Shown here: positions 1 through 5,096 of the stretch, in pieces
Position numbering within the stretch: the stretch's first letter is position 1
Layout: each line of letters starts with the position of its first letter
Assembly (NCBI GenBank): GCA_052148715.1
Contig: JBKQHQ010000139.1
Coordinates: 1 to 5,689, forward strand
Length of the DNA: 5,689 nucleotides
Direction of reading: 5' to 3'
Source of the DNA: JBKQHQ01 sp052148715
GTDB taxonomy: Bacteria > Pseudomonadota > Alphaproteobacteria > Rhizobiales > Xanthobacteraceae
Translations under genes and position numbers: made by a program
The notes under the pieces: model-generated
Told to the model about the DNA's origin: nothing
What the model saw: only the letters and a program-made list of their open reading frames with translations
The model's database searches: none

Positions 1-15
1 GAGCGAGAGGCTGGC

Positions 16-31
16 AAAGCCCGGGGCTTTT
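16..31 (+). terminator. Terminator-like hairpin upstream of tRNA-Lys
   Basis: AAAGCC (16-21) pairs perfectly with GGCTTT (25-30) around a CGG loop, and one more T follows. The A-run before the stem and the T-run closing it are typical of short bidirectional intrinsic terminators. It lies 20 bases before the tRNA and probably ends a transcript that enters from outside the window. The T-tract is short (four, three of them in the stem), so termination strength is uncertain. Confidence 0.5.
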
Positions 32-50
32 CAGTATGCAGTGCGCGCAC

Positions 51-126
51 GAGCCGGTAGCTCAGTCGGTAGAGCACGTGACTTTTAATCACGGGGTCCT
101 GGGTTCGAGTCCCAGCCGGCTCACCA
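51..126 (+). tRNA. tRNA-Lys (anticodon UUU)
   Basis: This is a complete cloverleaf with encoded CCA. The acceptor stem GAGCCGG (51-57) pairs with CCGGCTC (116-122), followed by discriminator A123 and CCA at 124-126. The D arm is GCTC/GAGC (60-63 with 72-75). The anticodon stem CGTGA/TCACG (77-81 with 89-93) carries the loop CTTTTAA, which puts anticodon TTT at 84-86. The variable loop is five bases. The T arm is CTGGG/CCCAG (99-103 with 111-115) with loop TTCGAGT. All stems are perfectly paired, so it should be functional. It decodes AAA (and AAG by wobble) as lysine. No second copy of its 3' end is visible in the window, so there is no direct sign that an element has integrated here. Confidence 0.97.
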
Positions 127-372
127 AAGAAATCAACGAGTTAGCCACAAAGGCGGTTTTAGAGGATGGCTCGGATAAGCAACGGGTAAGCAGGAAGCCC
201 GCTAGCGCGTTTTGCATCCTGCCCGCCATGCCCGGGCCATCCCGGCCCGGAAACGCATGGGCGGCCCGCAGGCGGCAAAGCGGGGGCAGGCGCGTTCACG
301 TTGGGTTCATTTGAGCGGCGATAGTTCGGAGGATCGGGGTAAGTCGGGGGGGTCCGCATTAGCGAGGTCGCC
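127..372. other. Intergenic stretch with a GC-rich hairpin
   Basis: I see no convincing gene between the tRNA and the small peptide gene at 373. The frames that stay open here have compositions expected of chance ORFs in GC-rich DNA. The clearest structure is a perfect 7-bp hairpin, CCGGGCC (232-238) with GGCCCGG (244-250) around the loop ATCCC. It has no T-tract, so it is not a clear intrinsic terminator. Confidence 0.4.
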
Positions 373-525
373 ATGAAGACCCCCTTGTTGATTGTCCTGG
401 CCGTGGTTGTGCTCAGGGCCGGCAGCACCCTGGCGGTCATGAACAACGCCTGTAAGAGCAGCCATCACGCGTGGTGCGCTCCAGTCTCCGACGTCCGGCT
501 CCATACAAAGACTGGGCGCAGCTAA
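373..525 (+). CDS. Small exported or membrane-anchored peptide, 50 aa, hypothetical
   Basis: This is a 50-codon gene with ATG at 373 and TAA at 523-525. A GAGG Shine-Dalgarno sequence (364-367) lies five bases before the start and supports that choice. Residues 1-22 read as a signal or membrane segment: M-K-T followed by a run of L, I, V and A, with a possible small-residue cleavage region around G17-S18-T19-L20-A21. The remaining 28 residues are polar and carry two Cys (C27, C35) flanking a His-His pair (H31, H32) and W34, in the order NNAC-KSSHH-AWCAP. This spacing could give a disulfide-closed loop or a metal site in the periplasm; that is inference. I recall similar tiny hypothetical proteins in Bradyrhizobium but know no function for them. 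One oddity is an arginine (R15) inside the hydrophobic stretch, which weakens it as a membrane anchor. Confidence 0.65.
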   Translation: MKTPLLIVLAVVVLRAGSTLAVMNNACKSSHHAWCAPVSDVRLHTKTGRS

Positions 526-602
526 TTCGCGTCGTGAAGCCAAAGCAGCGACGCCTGGATTGGACGCTCCGTCTTCCGCAGCCGCTGGTCATCCCCTCGG
601 TT

Positions 603-797
603 ATGACGCTCAGGACGCTTGCCGACCTGCGCGAGCTGATGCGGCATCTGCCGGAAGATCGCCGGGCGCGACCGACCTGGCGTTACGTCGCGCAACAGCT
701 CGCTGAGGCAGCCGCTGGCGCCGCCGATCCTGCCGATGCGGTCATCGCGCTGCGCCTGGTGCTGATGTTGGAGAACGTCGAGTGCCGTCCCAAGTAA
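603..797 (+). CDS. Small hypothetical protein, 64 aa, rhizobial type
   Basis: This gene encodes 64 residues that begin MTLRTLADLRELMRHLP and include the segment TWRYVAQQLAEAA. The rest is mainly alpha-helical, with a leucine-rich end (ALRLVLMLENVECRPK). It resembles a family of roughly 65-residue soluble hypothetical proteins that I remember from Bradyrhizobium, which is why I chose ATG 603. The same frame is open back to a GTG at 471, but that extension would overlap the peptide gene at 373-525 and looks like chance sequence. There is no clear Shine-Dalgarno before 603, so expression is uncertain. It has no signal peptide, Cys cluster or recognisable catalytic motif. The next reading frame (782-901) overlaps its 3' end by 16 bases. 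Function is unknown. Confidence 0.55.
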   Translation: MTLRTLADLRELMRHLPEDRRARPTWRYVAQQLAEAAAGAADPADAVIALRLVLMLENVECRPK

Positions 798-901
798 ACC
801 CGCGCCGTTTCCCGCCGCCTTGGACGATCGAGGAATTGCAAGAAAGCTTTGTCGTCAAGGATGCAACCGGCCAGGCGCTCGCCTCCCTCAACCATGCCTG
901 A
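782..901 (+). pseudogene. Truncated small hypothetical gene, N-terminal part only
   Basis: From GTG 782 the frame encodes 39 residues and ends at TGA 899-901. Its core, RRFPPPWTIEELQESFVVKDATGQALA, matches my memory of the start of a widespread rhizobial hypothetical family. In that family an FPPPW-[TS]-[IV]-EE opening and a V-x-DA-x-GQ strand are followed by a Y-x-YFE-type strand and an alanine-rich helix, giving about 65-75 residues. Here the resemblance stops at about base 885. The last few codons read SLNHA and then stop, so the C-terminal half is missing. I could not find the missing part elsewhere in the window. The break most likely marks a deletion or insertion junction. The start codon is uncertain: GTG 782 overlaps the preceding gene by 16 bases and has no clear ribosome binding site. 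Confidence 0.5.
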
Positions 902-1243
902 CGGGATCATGTCCCGACTTTTCCGCAACGCTCACCACCATGGCTTTTGACCACAGCAGCTTGCGGTGGCTTGAGATCAACACCTGATTGCCGAACCCGA
1001 AGGACCTACCTTCATCTCTCGTACAGTTACGCATCGCCGTTTGGACCGGCGATACTCGTGACACAAGACCCAACGCGGAAGTGAAGTGTGCATCGCAGTA
1101 GTTGGATGAGTTGATTTTTGCGACGCAGGAAGAGAACAATTCCTGGAAAACCGCGACCAGACACTGACTATCTCGCATTCACGAATGCAGACCGACGTTG
1201 TCCTTCGAGCGCCCGTCGTGGCAATTATCTGGCGGCTTATCTC
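902..1243. other. Stretch without a recognisable gene; contains a hairpin
   Basis: This region follows the truncation point of the preceding gene. No frame on either strand gives a recognisable product. The longest minus-strand frames (reaching to about 1585 and 1713) are rich in Arg, Pro and Ser and lack a plausible start context. Two inverted repeats are visible: CGGGA/TCCCG (902-906 with 912-916), and a perfect 7-bp stem ATCGCCG/CGGCGAT (1033-1039 with 1047-1053) with a seven-base loop. Neither is followed by a T-run. The composition is more AT-rich than in the flanking genes. This would fit decayed or foreign DNA, but I cannot name an element. Confidence 0.4.
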
Positions 1244-1266
1244 ATATATCGTTCGGTATATTGACA
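1244..1266 (+). promoter_or_regulatory. TetR-operator-like palindrome overlapping a -35-like box
   Basis: The 18-base site ATATATCGTTCGGTATAT (1244-1261) is an imperfect palindrome in which seven of nine base pairs are symmetric. It abuts TTGACA at 1261-1266, a perfect -35 hexamer. Operators of TetR-family repressors in alphaproteobacteria often contain ATATACCG/CGGTATAT half-sites next to or over a promoter, and this site has that form. No good -10 hexamer lies 16-18 bases downstream, and no TetR gene is visible nearby. It may therefore be a relic or a chance match. Confidence 0.3.
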
Positions 1267-1348
1267 CCTTGCTTTCCTTGGAGCAGCGATTAACAAGCTT
1301 GCGTTTAAAGCCGGAAGCATTGCGCGGAGGCCGGCGAGGACGGGGGCG

Positions 1349-1471
1349 ATGGGCCAATTCCTTGTGCGGATCGGCATTTGTCTTGCCACCGCCCTCCCGA
1401 CGGTGAACGGTCCTGAGCGGAGCGTGTCGCGCGAGAGCGTGCGATTCAAACATTCCAAATTTAAAATATAA
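1349..1471 (+). CDS. Possible 40-aa peptide, hypothetical (doubtful)
   Basis: ATG 1349 opens 40 codons ending at TAA 1469-1471, with a GAGG (1336-1339) nine bases upstream. The N-terminus, MGQFLVRIGICLATALPTVNG, looks weakly like a short signal or membrane segment. The rest is basic (SRESVRFKHSKFKI). I do not recognise a family. The end of the frame runs into the AT-rich promoter-like sequence of the next genes. It may be a degraded leader or a chance ORF. Confidence 0.2.
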   Translation: MGQFLVRIGICLATALPTVNGPERSVSRESVRFKHSKFKI

Positions 1472-1472
1472 A
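1445..1472 (+). promoter_or_regulatory. Candidate sigma-70 type promoter for the two-gene unit
   Basis: TTCAAA (1445-1450, four of six to the -35 consensus) and TATAAA (1467-1472, five of six to the -10 consensus) are separated by 16 bases. They sit in the most AT-rich patch of the window, which stands out against the GC-rich surroundings. A start near 1479 would give a leader of about 70 bases to ATG 1551 or about 120 bases to ATG 1597. It is the best promoter candidate in front of the Sel1/TPR gene and the binding-protein fusion. The evidence is pattern only. Confidence 0.35.
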
Positions 1473-1550
1473 CTTTTTGGCTTGAGCGACTTTGAAGGCC
1501 GATGGAAGGGCTGATTACAAACCCCCATGGCGGCGTCAGGATTCGCGCCG

Positions 1551-1637
1551 ATGTCCGAGGAGAAGCCGAAACCAAAGCCCGACAAGATAGTAGCTGATGA
1601 CGATACCGTCGACCTGGCGCGAGGCGGCCGTGTGTGA
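1551..1637 (+). CDS. 28-codon ORF overlapping the start of the Sel1/TPR gene
   Basis: ATG 1551 is preceded by AGGA (1538-1541) at nine bases and encodes a 28-residue peptide, MSEEKPKPKPDKIVADDDTV, then DLARGGRV, ending at TGA 1635-1637. It overlaps the first 41 bases of the next gene in another frame. That gene's own ATG (1597) has no clear Shine-Dalgarno. Two readings are possible. One is a short leader whose translation helps ribosomes reach ATG 1597. The other is that this is the true N-terminus of the downstream protein, separated by a one-base indel; the charged, soluble-looking sequence would suit a cytoplasmic N-terminus. I cannot decide between these from the sequence alone. Confidence 0.3.
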   Translation: MSEEKPKPKPDKIVADDDTVDLARGGRV

Positions 1638-2610
1638 AATGCTCAAGGCCGAGATCGAGTGTTTCAATGCCGAGGTGGCAACGATGGAGCAGGACCTGGA
1701 CGACGCCGCGCACGACGCCCGTAAGGAACGTGACCGATTGCTGGACCGACTTTCAACCCAGATAGCTCAAGCAGTGCTTGTCGGCCAGCAACATACTCCG
1801 ATCCAGGATGCCAAAACTCTCGATCCCATCTTGGGATACGTGCCGCCGCATGAGCGCGGCCAGATGCCGATAATGCCACCCGTAACGACAATCGAATGGC
1901 CGTTGGAGAGTCCGCGCGAGGAAAACGACGGCGCCTTCACCGGCGATCGTGAGGCCTCCGGCAAGCGATCGCGTCTGGCGGATAGCATGGCACTCCTTAC
2001 CGGCGTTGCATTTACCGCATTCATCGCATGTTGTATTGTCGTTGTAGGCAATTCGATTTCAACCAAAATGCTTGATCGCCGGGACTTCCACCAACTGGCC
2101 AGCGTAGCGCCATTATTGACCACGACGTCGCCGCGACCGGAGCAGCCTGAGGCGCCAGCCAGCATCGCTGAGAAGTCGGCGTCAGAACGCGAACGGCTCG
2201 ATACGACGAGACCGGCTTCTCTGATGTTGGTGGAAGTCCCGGCGATCGAGCAGGCGCCAGCGGAGATTGCGCGCCAGCAGCCGGAATCGGCTCAGCCGAC
2301 TGCGCCAGACTTGATTACGAGGCAGCTAGACGGCGATGAAGTGACGTCGCTTGTCAAGCGCGGCGAGACCTTCATCATGTCTGGCGATCTCGCTTCGGCA
2401 CGATTGCTGCTCCAGCGCGCGGCAGAAGCCGGCGATGTCCATGCGGCACTGGCGCTTGCCGGCACCTTCGACCCGAATCTGCTCGGCAACGGACTTGGTG
2501 CAGACGCCGCCATGGCTCGCCTGTGGTACGTGCGGGCCGCGCGATTGGGTTCGGCCGAAGCGGCGCAAAGGCTTCAGCAACTCGCGACCCAGGTCAACTC
2601 AGTGCCCTGA
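1597..2610 (+). CDS. Single-pass membrane protein with coiled coil and Sel1/TPR-like C-terminal domain
   Basis: The product has 337 residues. Residues 8-60 are helical and charged, with coiled-coil character (WREAAVCEMLKAEIECFNAEV, then a D/E/R/K-rich stretch). Residues 61-122 are polar and proline-containing. A basic cluster, KRSR (123-126), precedes one transmembrane helix at about 131-151 (MALLTGVAFTAFIACCIVVVG). By the positive-inside rule the N-terminus is cytoplasmic and the C-terminus periplasmic. Residues 170-240 are a Pro/Ala/Glu-rich spacer. Residues 247-330 form two or so helical hairpins of Sel1/TPR type, with the typical pieces GDLASARLLLQRAAEAGDVHAALALAGTFDP and ARLWYVRAARLGSAEAAQRL. 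I recall this architecture in many Bradyrhizobium hypothetical proteins. Such repeats usually mediate protein contacts, so a periplasmic scaffold role is likely but unproven. ATG 1597 lacks a good ribosome binding site; see the overlapping ORF at 1551. The binding-protein fusion begins 52 bases downstream on the same strand, so the two are probably co-transcribed. Confidence 0.85.
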   Translation: MTIPSTWREAAVCEMLKAEIECFNAEVATMEQDLDDAAHDARKERDRLLDRLSTQIAQAVLVGQQHTPIQDAKTLDPILGYVPPHERGQMPIMPPVTTIEWPLESPREENDGAFTGDREASGKRSRLADSMALLTGVAFTAFIACCIVVVGNSISTKMLDRRDFHQLASVAPLLTTTSPRPEQPEAPASIAEKSASERERLDTTRPASLMLVEVPAIEQAPAEIARQQPESAQPTAPDLITRQLDGDEVTSLVKRGETFIMSGDLASARLLLQRAAEAGDVHAALALAGTFDPNLLGNGLGADAAMARLWYVRAARLGSAEAAQRLQQLATQVNSVP

Positions 2611-2651
2611 TGCAGTGATACGGCCCGGCCCAGCAGCAGCACGCCGAAATT

Positions 2652-2665
2652 GGGAGGCAGTCGTG
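2652..2665 (+). promoter_or_regulatory. Ribosome binding site that fixes the GTG start of the fusion gene
   Basis: GGGAGG (2652-2657) lies five bases before GTG 2663-2665. It decides the start. The frame is open much further upstream (to 2351), but that part overlaps the Sel1/TPR gene and is out of frame with it. Only the GTG start gives an N-terminal signal peptide. Confidence 0.85.
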
Positions 2666-4993
2666 AAAATCAACCGTCCGCAATTAATGCCGATACTCGC
2701 ATTCGCTATTGCCGGTCTGGCGGCGACGCCAGTGCCCGCGCAAACCAGGTACGATCCGGGCGCAAGCAACACCGAGATCAAGATTGGCAATATCATGCCT
2801 TATACCGGCCCGGCCGCCGCCTACGGCCTGATCGGTAGGACGATCGCCGCCTATTTCAAGAAGATCAACGCCGACGGTGGCATCAATGGCCGGAAGATCA
2901 CTTTCATTTCTTATGACGACTCATACAATCCAGCGAAGGCTATCGAGGCCGCGCGCAAGCTTGTCGAGGAGGATCGAGTTCTACTGGTCTTTCAAAGTCT
3001 TGGAACGCCGTCGAATACTGCAATTCAAAAATACATGAACGCCAGCAAGATGCCGCAGCTCTTCGTCGCTTCCGGAGCGAGCAAATGGGATGACCCCGGC
3101 GATTATCCCTGGACCATGGGTTGGCAACCGAACTATCAGACCGAGGGCCACATCTTCGGACAATATCTGTTGAAAAATCACCCCCAAGGCAAGATCGCGA
3201 TCCTCTACCAAAACGACGATTACGGCAAAGACTATGTGAAGGGTTTGAAGGATTCGCTCGCCGAAGCCATTCCGGTCGTGGCCGAAGCCAGTTACGAGAC
3301 CACCGATCCCAATGTCGATGCGCAAATGGTTAAGCTTAAGGCCTCACACGCCGACATCTTCTTCAACGTGGCAACCCCAAAATTCGCTGCCCAGGCCATA
3401 AGACGGGGCGCAGAGCTCGGATGGAAACCACTGCAGATGCTCAACAGCGTCTCGAACTCAGTCGGTTCAGTGATCAAGCCGGCCGGGTTCGAGAATGCCC
3501 AAGGCATCCTTGCTGCCAATTACATGAAGGAGCCGGGCGATCCGTTGTGGAAGGATGACCCGGCGTACAACGAATGGCTCGACTTCATGGATCGCTATTT
3601 CCCGGAAGGCGATAAGAACAACACGCTGAGCGTCTATGGCTATACCGTTGCTCAGACCCTTGTCCGGGTGCTCACGCAGTGCGGCGATCAACTCACGCGC
3701 GAGAATGTGATGAAGCAGGCATCAAATCTTAAGGGCCTGCGCCTCGGAATGCTGCTGCCGGGCATCGCTATTAACACTAGTGCAACCGACTTCGCGCCGA
3801 TCGAGCAGATGCAGATGATGCGATTCTCGGGCGAGCGTTGGGAGCCGTTCGGTCCCGTGCTGAGCGGCATCGATCCCGGAGCGGTGAGTGAAGGCCTTAG
3901 AGCGATCTTCCAATACGGAACGGCTACCCACAAGACGGCCGACCGGCTCAACGCCAATACCGTGACGATGATGACGGGCGCGTTCGGCGGTACCTACGAG
4001 CAATTCGGCGCGGATCTCGCCTCGGTGCTCGACGATGGCGACAATTTCCGGCTGCTGCCGATTGTCGGCCGAGGATCGGTCCAGGGCGTTGCCGACATCC
4101 TGTTCCTCAGGGGCGTCGACCTTGGAATCGTTCGCTCTGACACCCTCGATTATATTGAGAAGAAGGGCTATGCCAGCAGCATCAAGAAACAATTCAACAT
4201 CATCGCCAAACTCTACAACGAGGAGATGCATGTGGTCGCCGCCAAATCGATCGGCAGCCTTGCGGATCTCGATGGCAAGACGGTCGCGGTCGGCTCGGCG
4301 AATGGCGGCACATTCGTTACTGCCATCACAATCTTCGATCGCCTCAATATCAAGCCTCACTTGCTCTATATCGAGCAGCGGGTGGCCTTGGAGAAGCTCA
4401 AGAAAGGGGAGATCGACGCAGTTGTCGCGGTGGAAGGCAAGCCGTTACAGGAAATCGCGCAGATCGCTGGGGACAACTTGCATTTCGTGCCGGTTAATTA
4501 CGAGAAAGCGCTCCAGGAAGACTATTTGCCGACACAGCTCACGTCGCAGGATTACCCGAACCTGATTGCGCCGGGACAGAGTGTCGATACCGTCGCCGCC
4601 TCGGCCGTTCTCGCCGTCTACAACTGGGCGCCGCGGACCGAACGGTACCGTCGCTTGGTACTTTTTGTCGAGACATTCTTCTCCAAAGTCAAAGCGCTGC
4701 AACGGCCGCCATACCATCCAAAATGGCGGGAAGTGGCGCTGTCCGCTCCGCTCGCGGGTTGGACCCGCTTCCCGCCGGCACAGGAGTGGCTGGACCGCAA
4801 CAAGGCGACAGCGCCGCCGTTAGCCAAGAACGATCTCGAACGAACAGATGATCGTGAAGCGGTGTTGCGGACGCTGTTCCAGCAATTTCTCGATTTTGAG
4901 GCCAAGAACAATCCCGAACGAACTGAGGATCGCGAAGCGCTGTTCCGGCAATTCCGCGATTGGCAAAAACGACAGCCCGTTGGCACAAGATAG
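2663..4993 (+). CDS. Exported double solute-binding protein: LivJ-type ABC receptor fused to TAXI-type TRAP receptor
   Basis: The product has 776 residues from GTG 2663. Residues 1-26 are a signal peptide (K3 and R5, a hydrophobic core, cleavage after PVPA), so the mature protein is periplasmic. Residues about 36-402 form a full-length type I binding protein of the branched-chain amino acid (LivJ, Peripla_BP_6) kind: EIKIGNIMPYTGPAAAYG, then INADGGINGRKI, then LYQNDDYGKDYVKGLKD, ending with the usual closing strands TDFAPIEQMQMMRFSGERWE. Residues 403-430 are a linker. Residues about 431-715 form a TAXI-type TRAP receptor (type II fold), with GGTYEQFGADLASVL (442-456), DLGIVRSDTL (486-495), DLDGKTVAVGSANGGTFVTA (535-554) and GEIDAVVAVEGKP (582-594). 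Residues 722-770 hold a tandem repeat. Each family normally occurs as a separate protein of about 320-420 residues, so two complete receptors in one chain is unusual. There is no transmembrane segment or second signal peptide at the junction, so both lobes face the periplasm. Ligands are not predictable; amide, amino acid or small organic acid types are typical of the families. No transporter membrane subunits are in the window. The preceding Sel1/TPR membrane gene is a likely operon partner. Confidence 0.9.
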   Translation: MKINRPQLMPILAFAIAGLAATPVPAQTRYDPGASNTEIKIGNIMPYTGPAAAYGLIGRTIAAYFKKINADGGINGRKITFISYDDSYNPAKAIEAARKLVEEDRVLLVFQSLGTPSNTAIQKYMNASKMPQLFVASGASKWDDPGDYPWTMGWQPNYQTEGHIFGQYLLKNHPQGKIAILYQNDDYGKDYVKGLKDSLAEAIPVVAEASYETTDPNVDAQMVKLKASHADIFFNVATPKFAAQAIRRGAELGWKPLQMLNSVSNSVGSVIKPAGFENAQGILAANYMKEPGDPLWKDDPAYNEWLDFMDRYFPEGDKNNTLSVYGYTVAQTLVRVLTQCGDQLTRENVMKQASNLKGLRLGMLLPGIAINTSATDFAPIEQMQMMRFSGERWEPFGPVLSGIDPGAVSEGLRAIFQYGTATHKTADRLNANTVTMMTGAFGGTYEQFGADLASVLDDGDNFRLLPIVGRGSVQGVADILFLRGVDLGIVRSDTLDYIEKKGYASSIKKQFNIIAKLYNEEMHVVAAKSIGSLADLDGKTVAVGSANGGTFVTAITIFDRLNIKPHLLYIEQRVALEKLKKGEIDAVVAVEGKPLQEIAQIAGDNLHFVPVNYEKALQEDYLPTQLTSQDYPNLIAPGQSVDTVAASAVLAVYNWAPRTERYRRLVLFVETFFSKVKALQRPPYHPKWREVALSAPLAGWTRFPPAQEWLDRNKATAPPLAKNDLERTDDREAVLRTLFQQFLDFEAKNNPERTEDREALFRQFRDWQKRQPVGTR
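4826..4969 (+). repeat. Tandem repeat coding the C-terminal tail of the fusion protein
   Basis: Two adjacent in-frame units start at 4826 and 4904, a 78-base period. The first 36 bases of each agree at 31 positions. Unit 1 has a 12-base insertion (4862-4873) relative to unit 2, and both then resume with CTGTTCC-GCAATT. At the protein level this is KN-[DN]-x-ERT-[DE]-DREA followed by LF-[QR]-QF-x-D-[FW]. The units form short amphipathic, highly charged helices after the TAXI domain ends at about residue 715. This indicates a recent internal duplication and possibly a helical interaction tail. Confidence 0.8.
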
Positions 4994-5022
4994 AGTCGAA
5001 CTCAGAAGGGAAAGTGCTTCTT

Positions 5023-5043
5023 CACCGTTAGGACAAGACGGTG
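5023..5043 (+). terminator. Hairpin after the fusion gene, possible transcript end
   Basis: CACCGT (5023-5028) pairs perfectly with ACGGTG (5038-5043) across a nine-base loop, about 30 bases after the stop codon. A second, stronger hairpin follows: GCGGAC (5082-5087) with GTCCGC (5091-5096), loop GGC. Neither has a downstream T-run, so they may stabilise the 3' end or assist Rho-dependent ending rather than act as intrinsic terminators. Confidence 0.25.
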
Positions 5044-5096
5044 CAGGATCGTCGGCCAAGTCTCATGCCGAGTAAGACTTCGCGGACGGCGTCCGC

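Noticed and set aside
36..314. Plus-strand frame across the tRNA
   Set aside because: It reads straight through a perfectly folded tRNA-Lys and has no coding features of its own.
977..1585. Long minus-strand frame of 202 codons
   Set aside because: The translation is Arg/Ser/Pro-rich with no recognisable motif and no clear start context. It overlaps the promoter-like AT-rich patch and looks like a chance frame in GC-rich DNA.
2351..2662. Open frame extending the fusion gene upstream by 104 codons
   Set aside because: It overlaps the Sel1/TPR gene out of frame, its translation is Ser/Arg/Cys-rich chance sequence, and only the GTG at 2663 has a strong ribosome binding site and yields a signal peptide.
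3722..4360. Minus-strand frame of 212 codons opposite the fusion gene
   Set aside because: It is a shadow of the strong plus-strand coding sequence. The GC-rich third positions of the real gene suppress stop codons on the opposite strand.
5082..5096. Strong GCGGAC/GTCCGC hairpin as a definite intrinsic terminator
   Set aside because: The stem is perfect but is followed by GC-rich sequence without a T-run, so it is mentioned only as a possible 3' structure.
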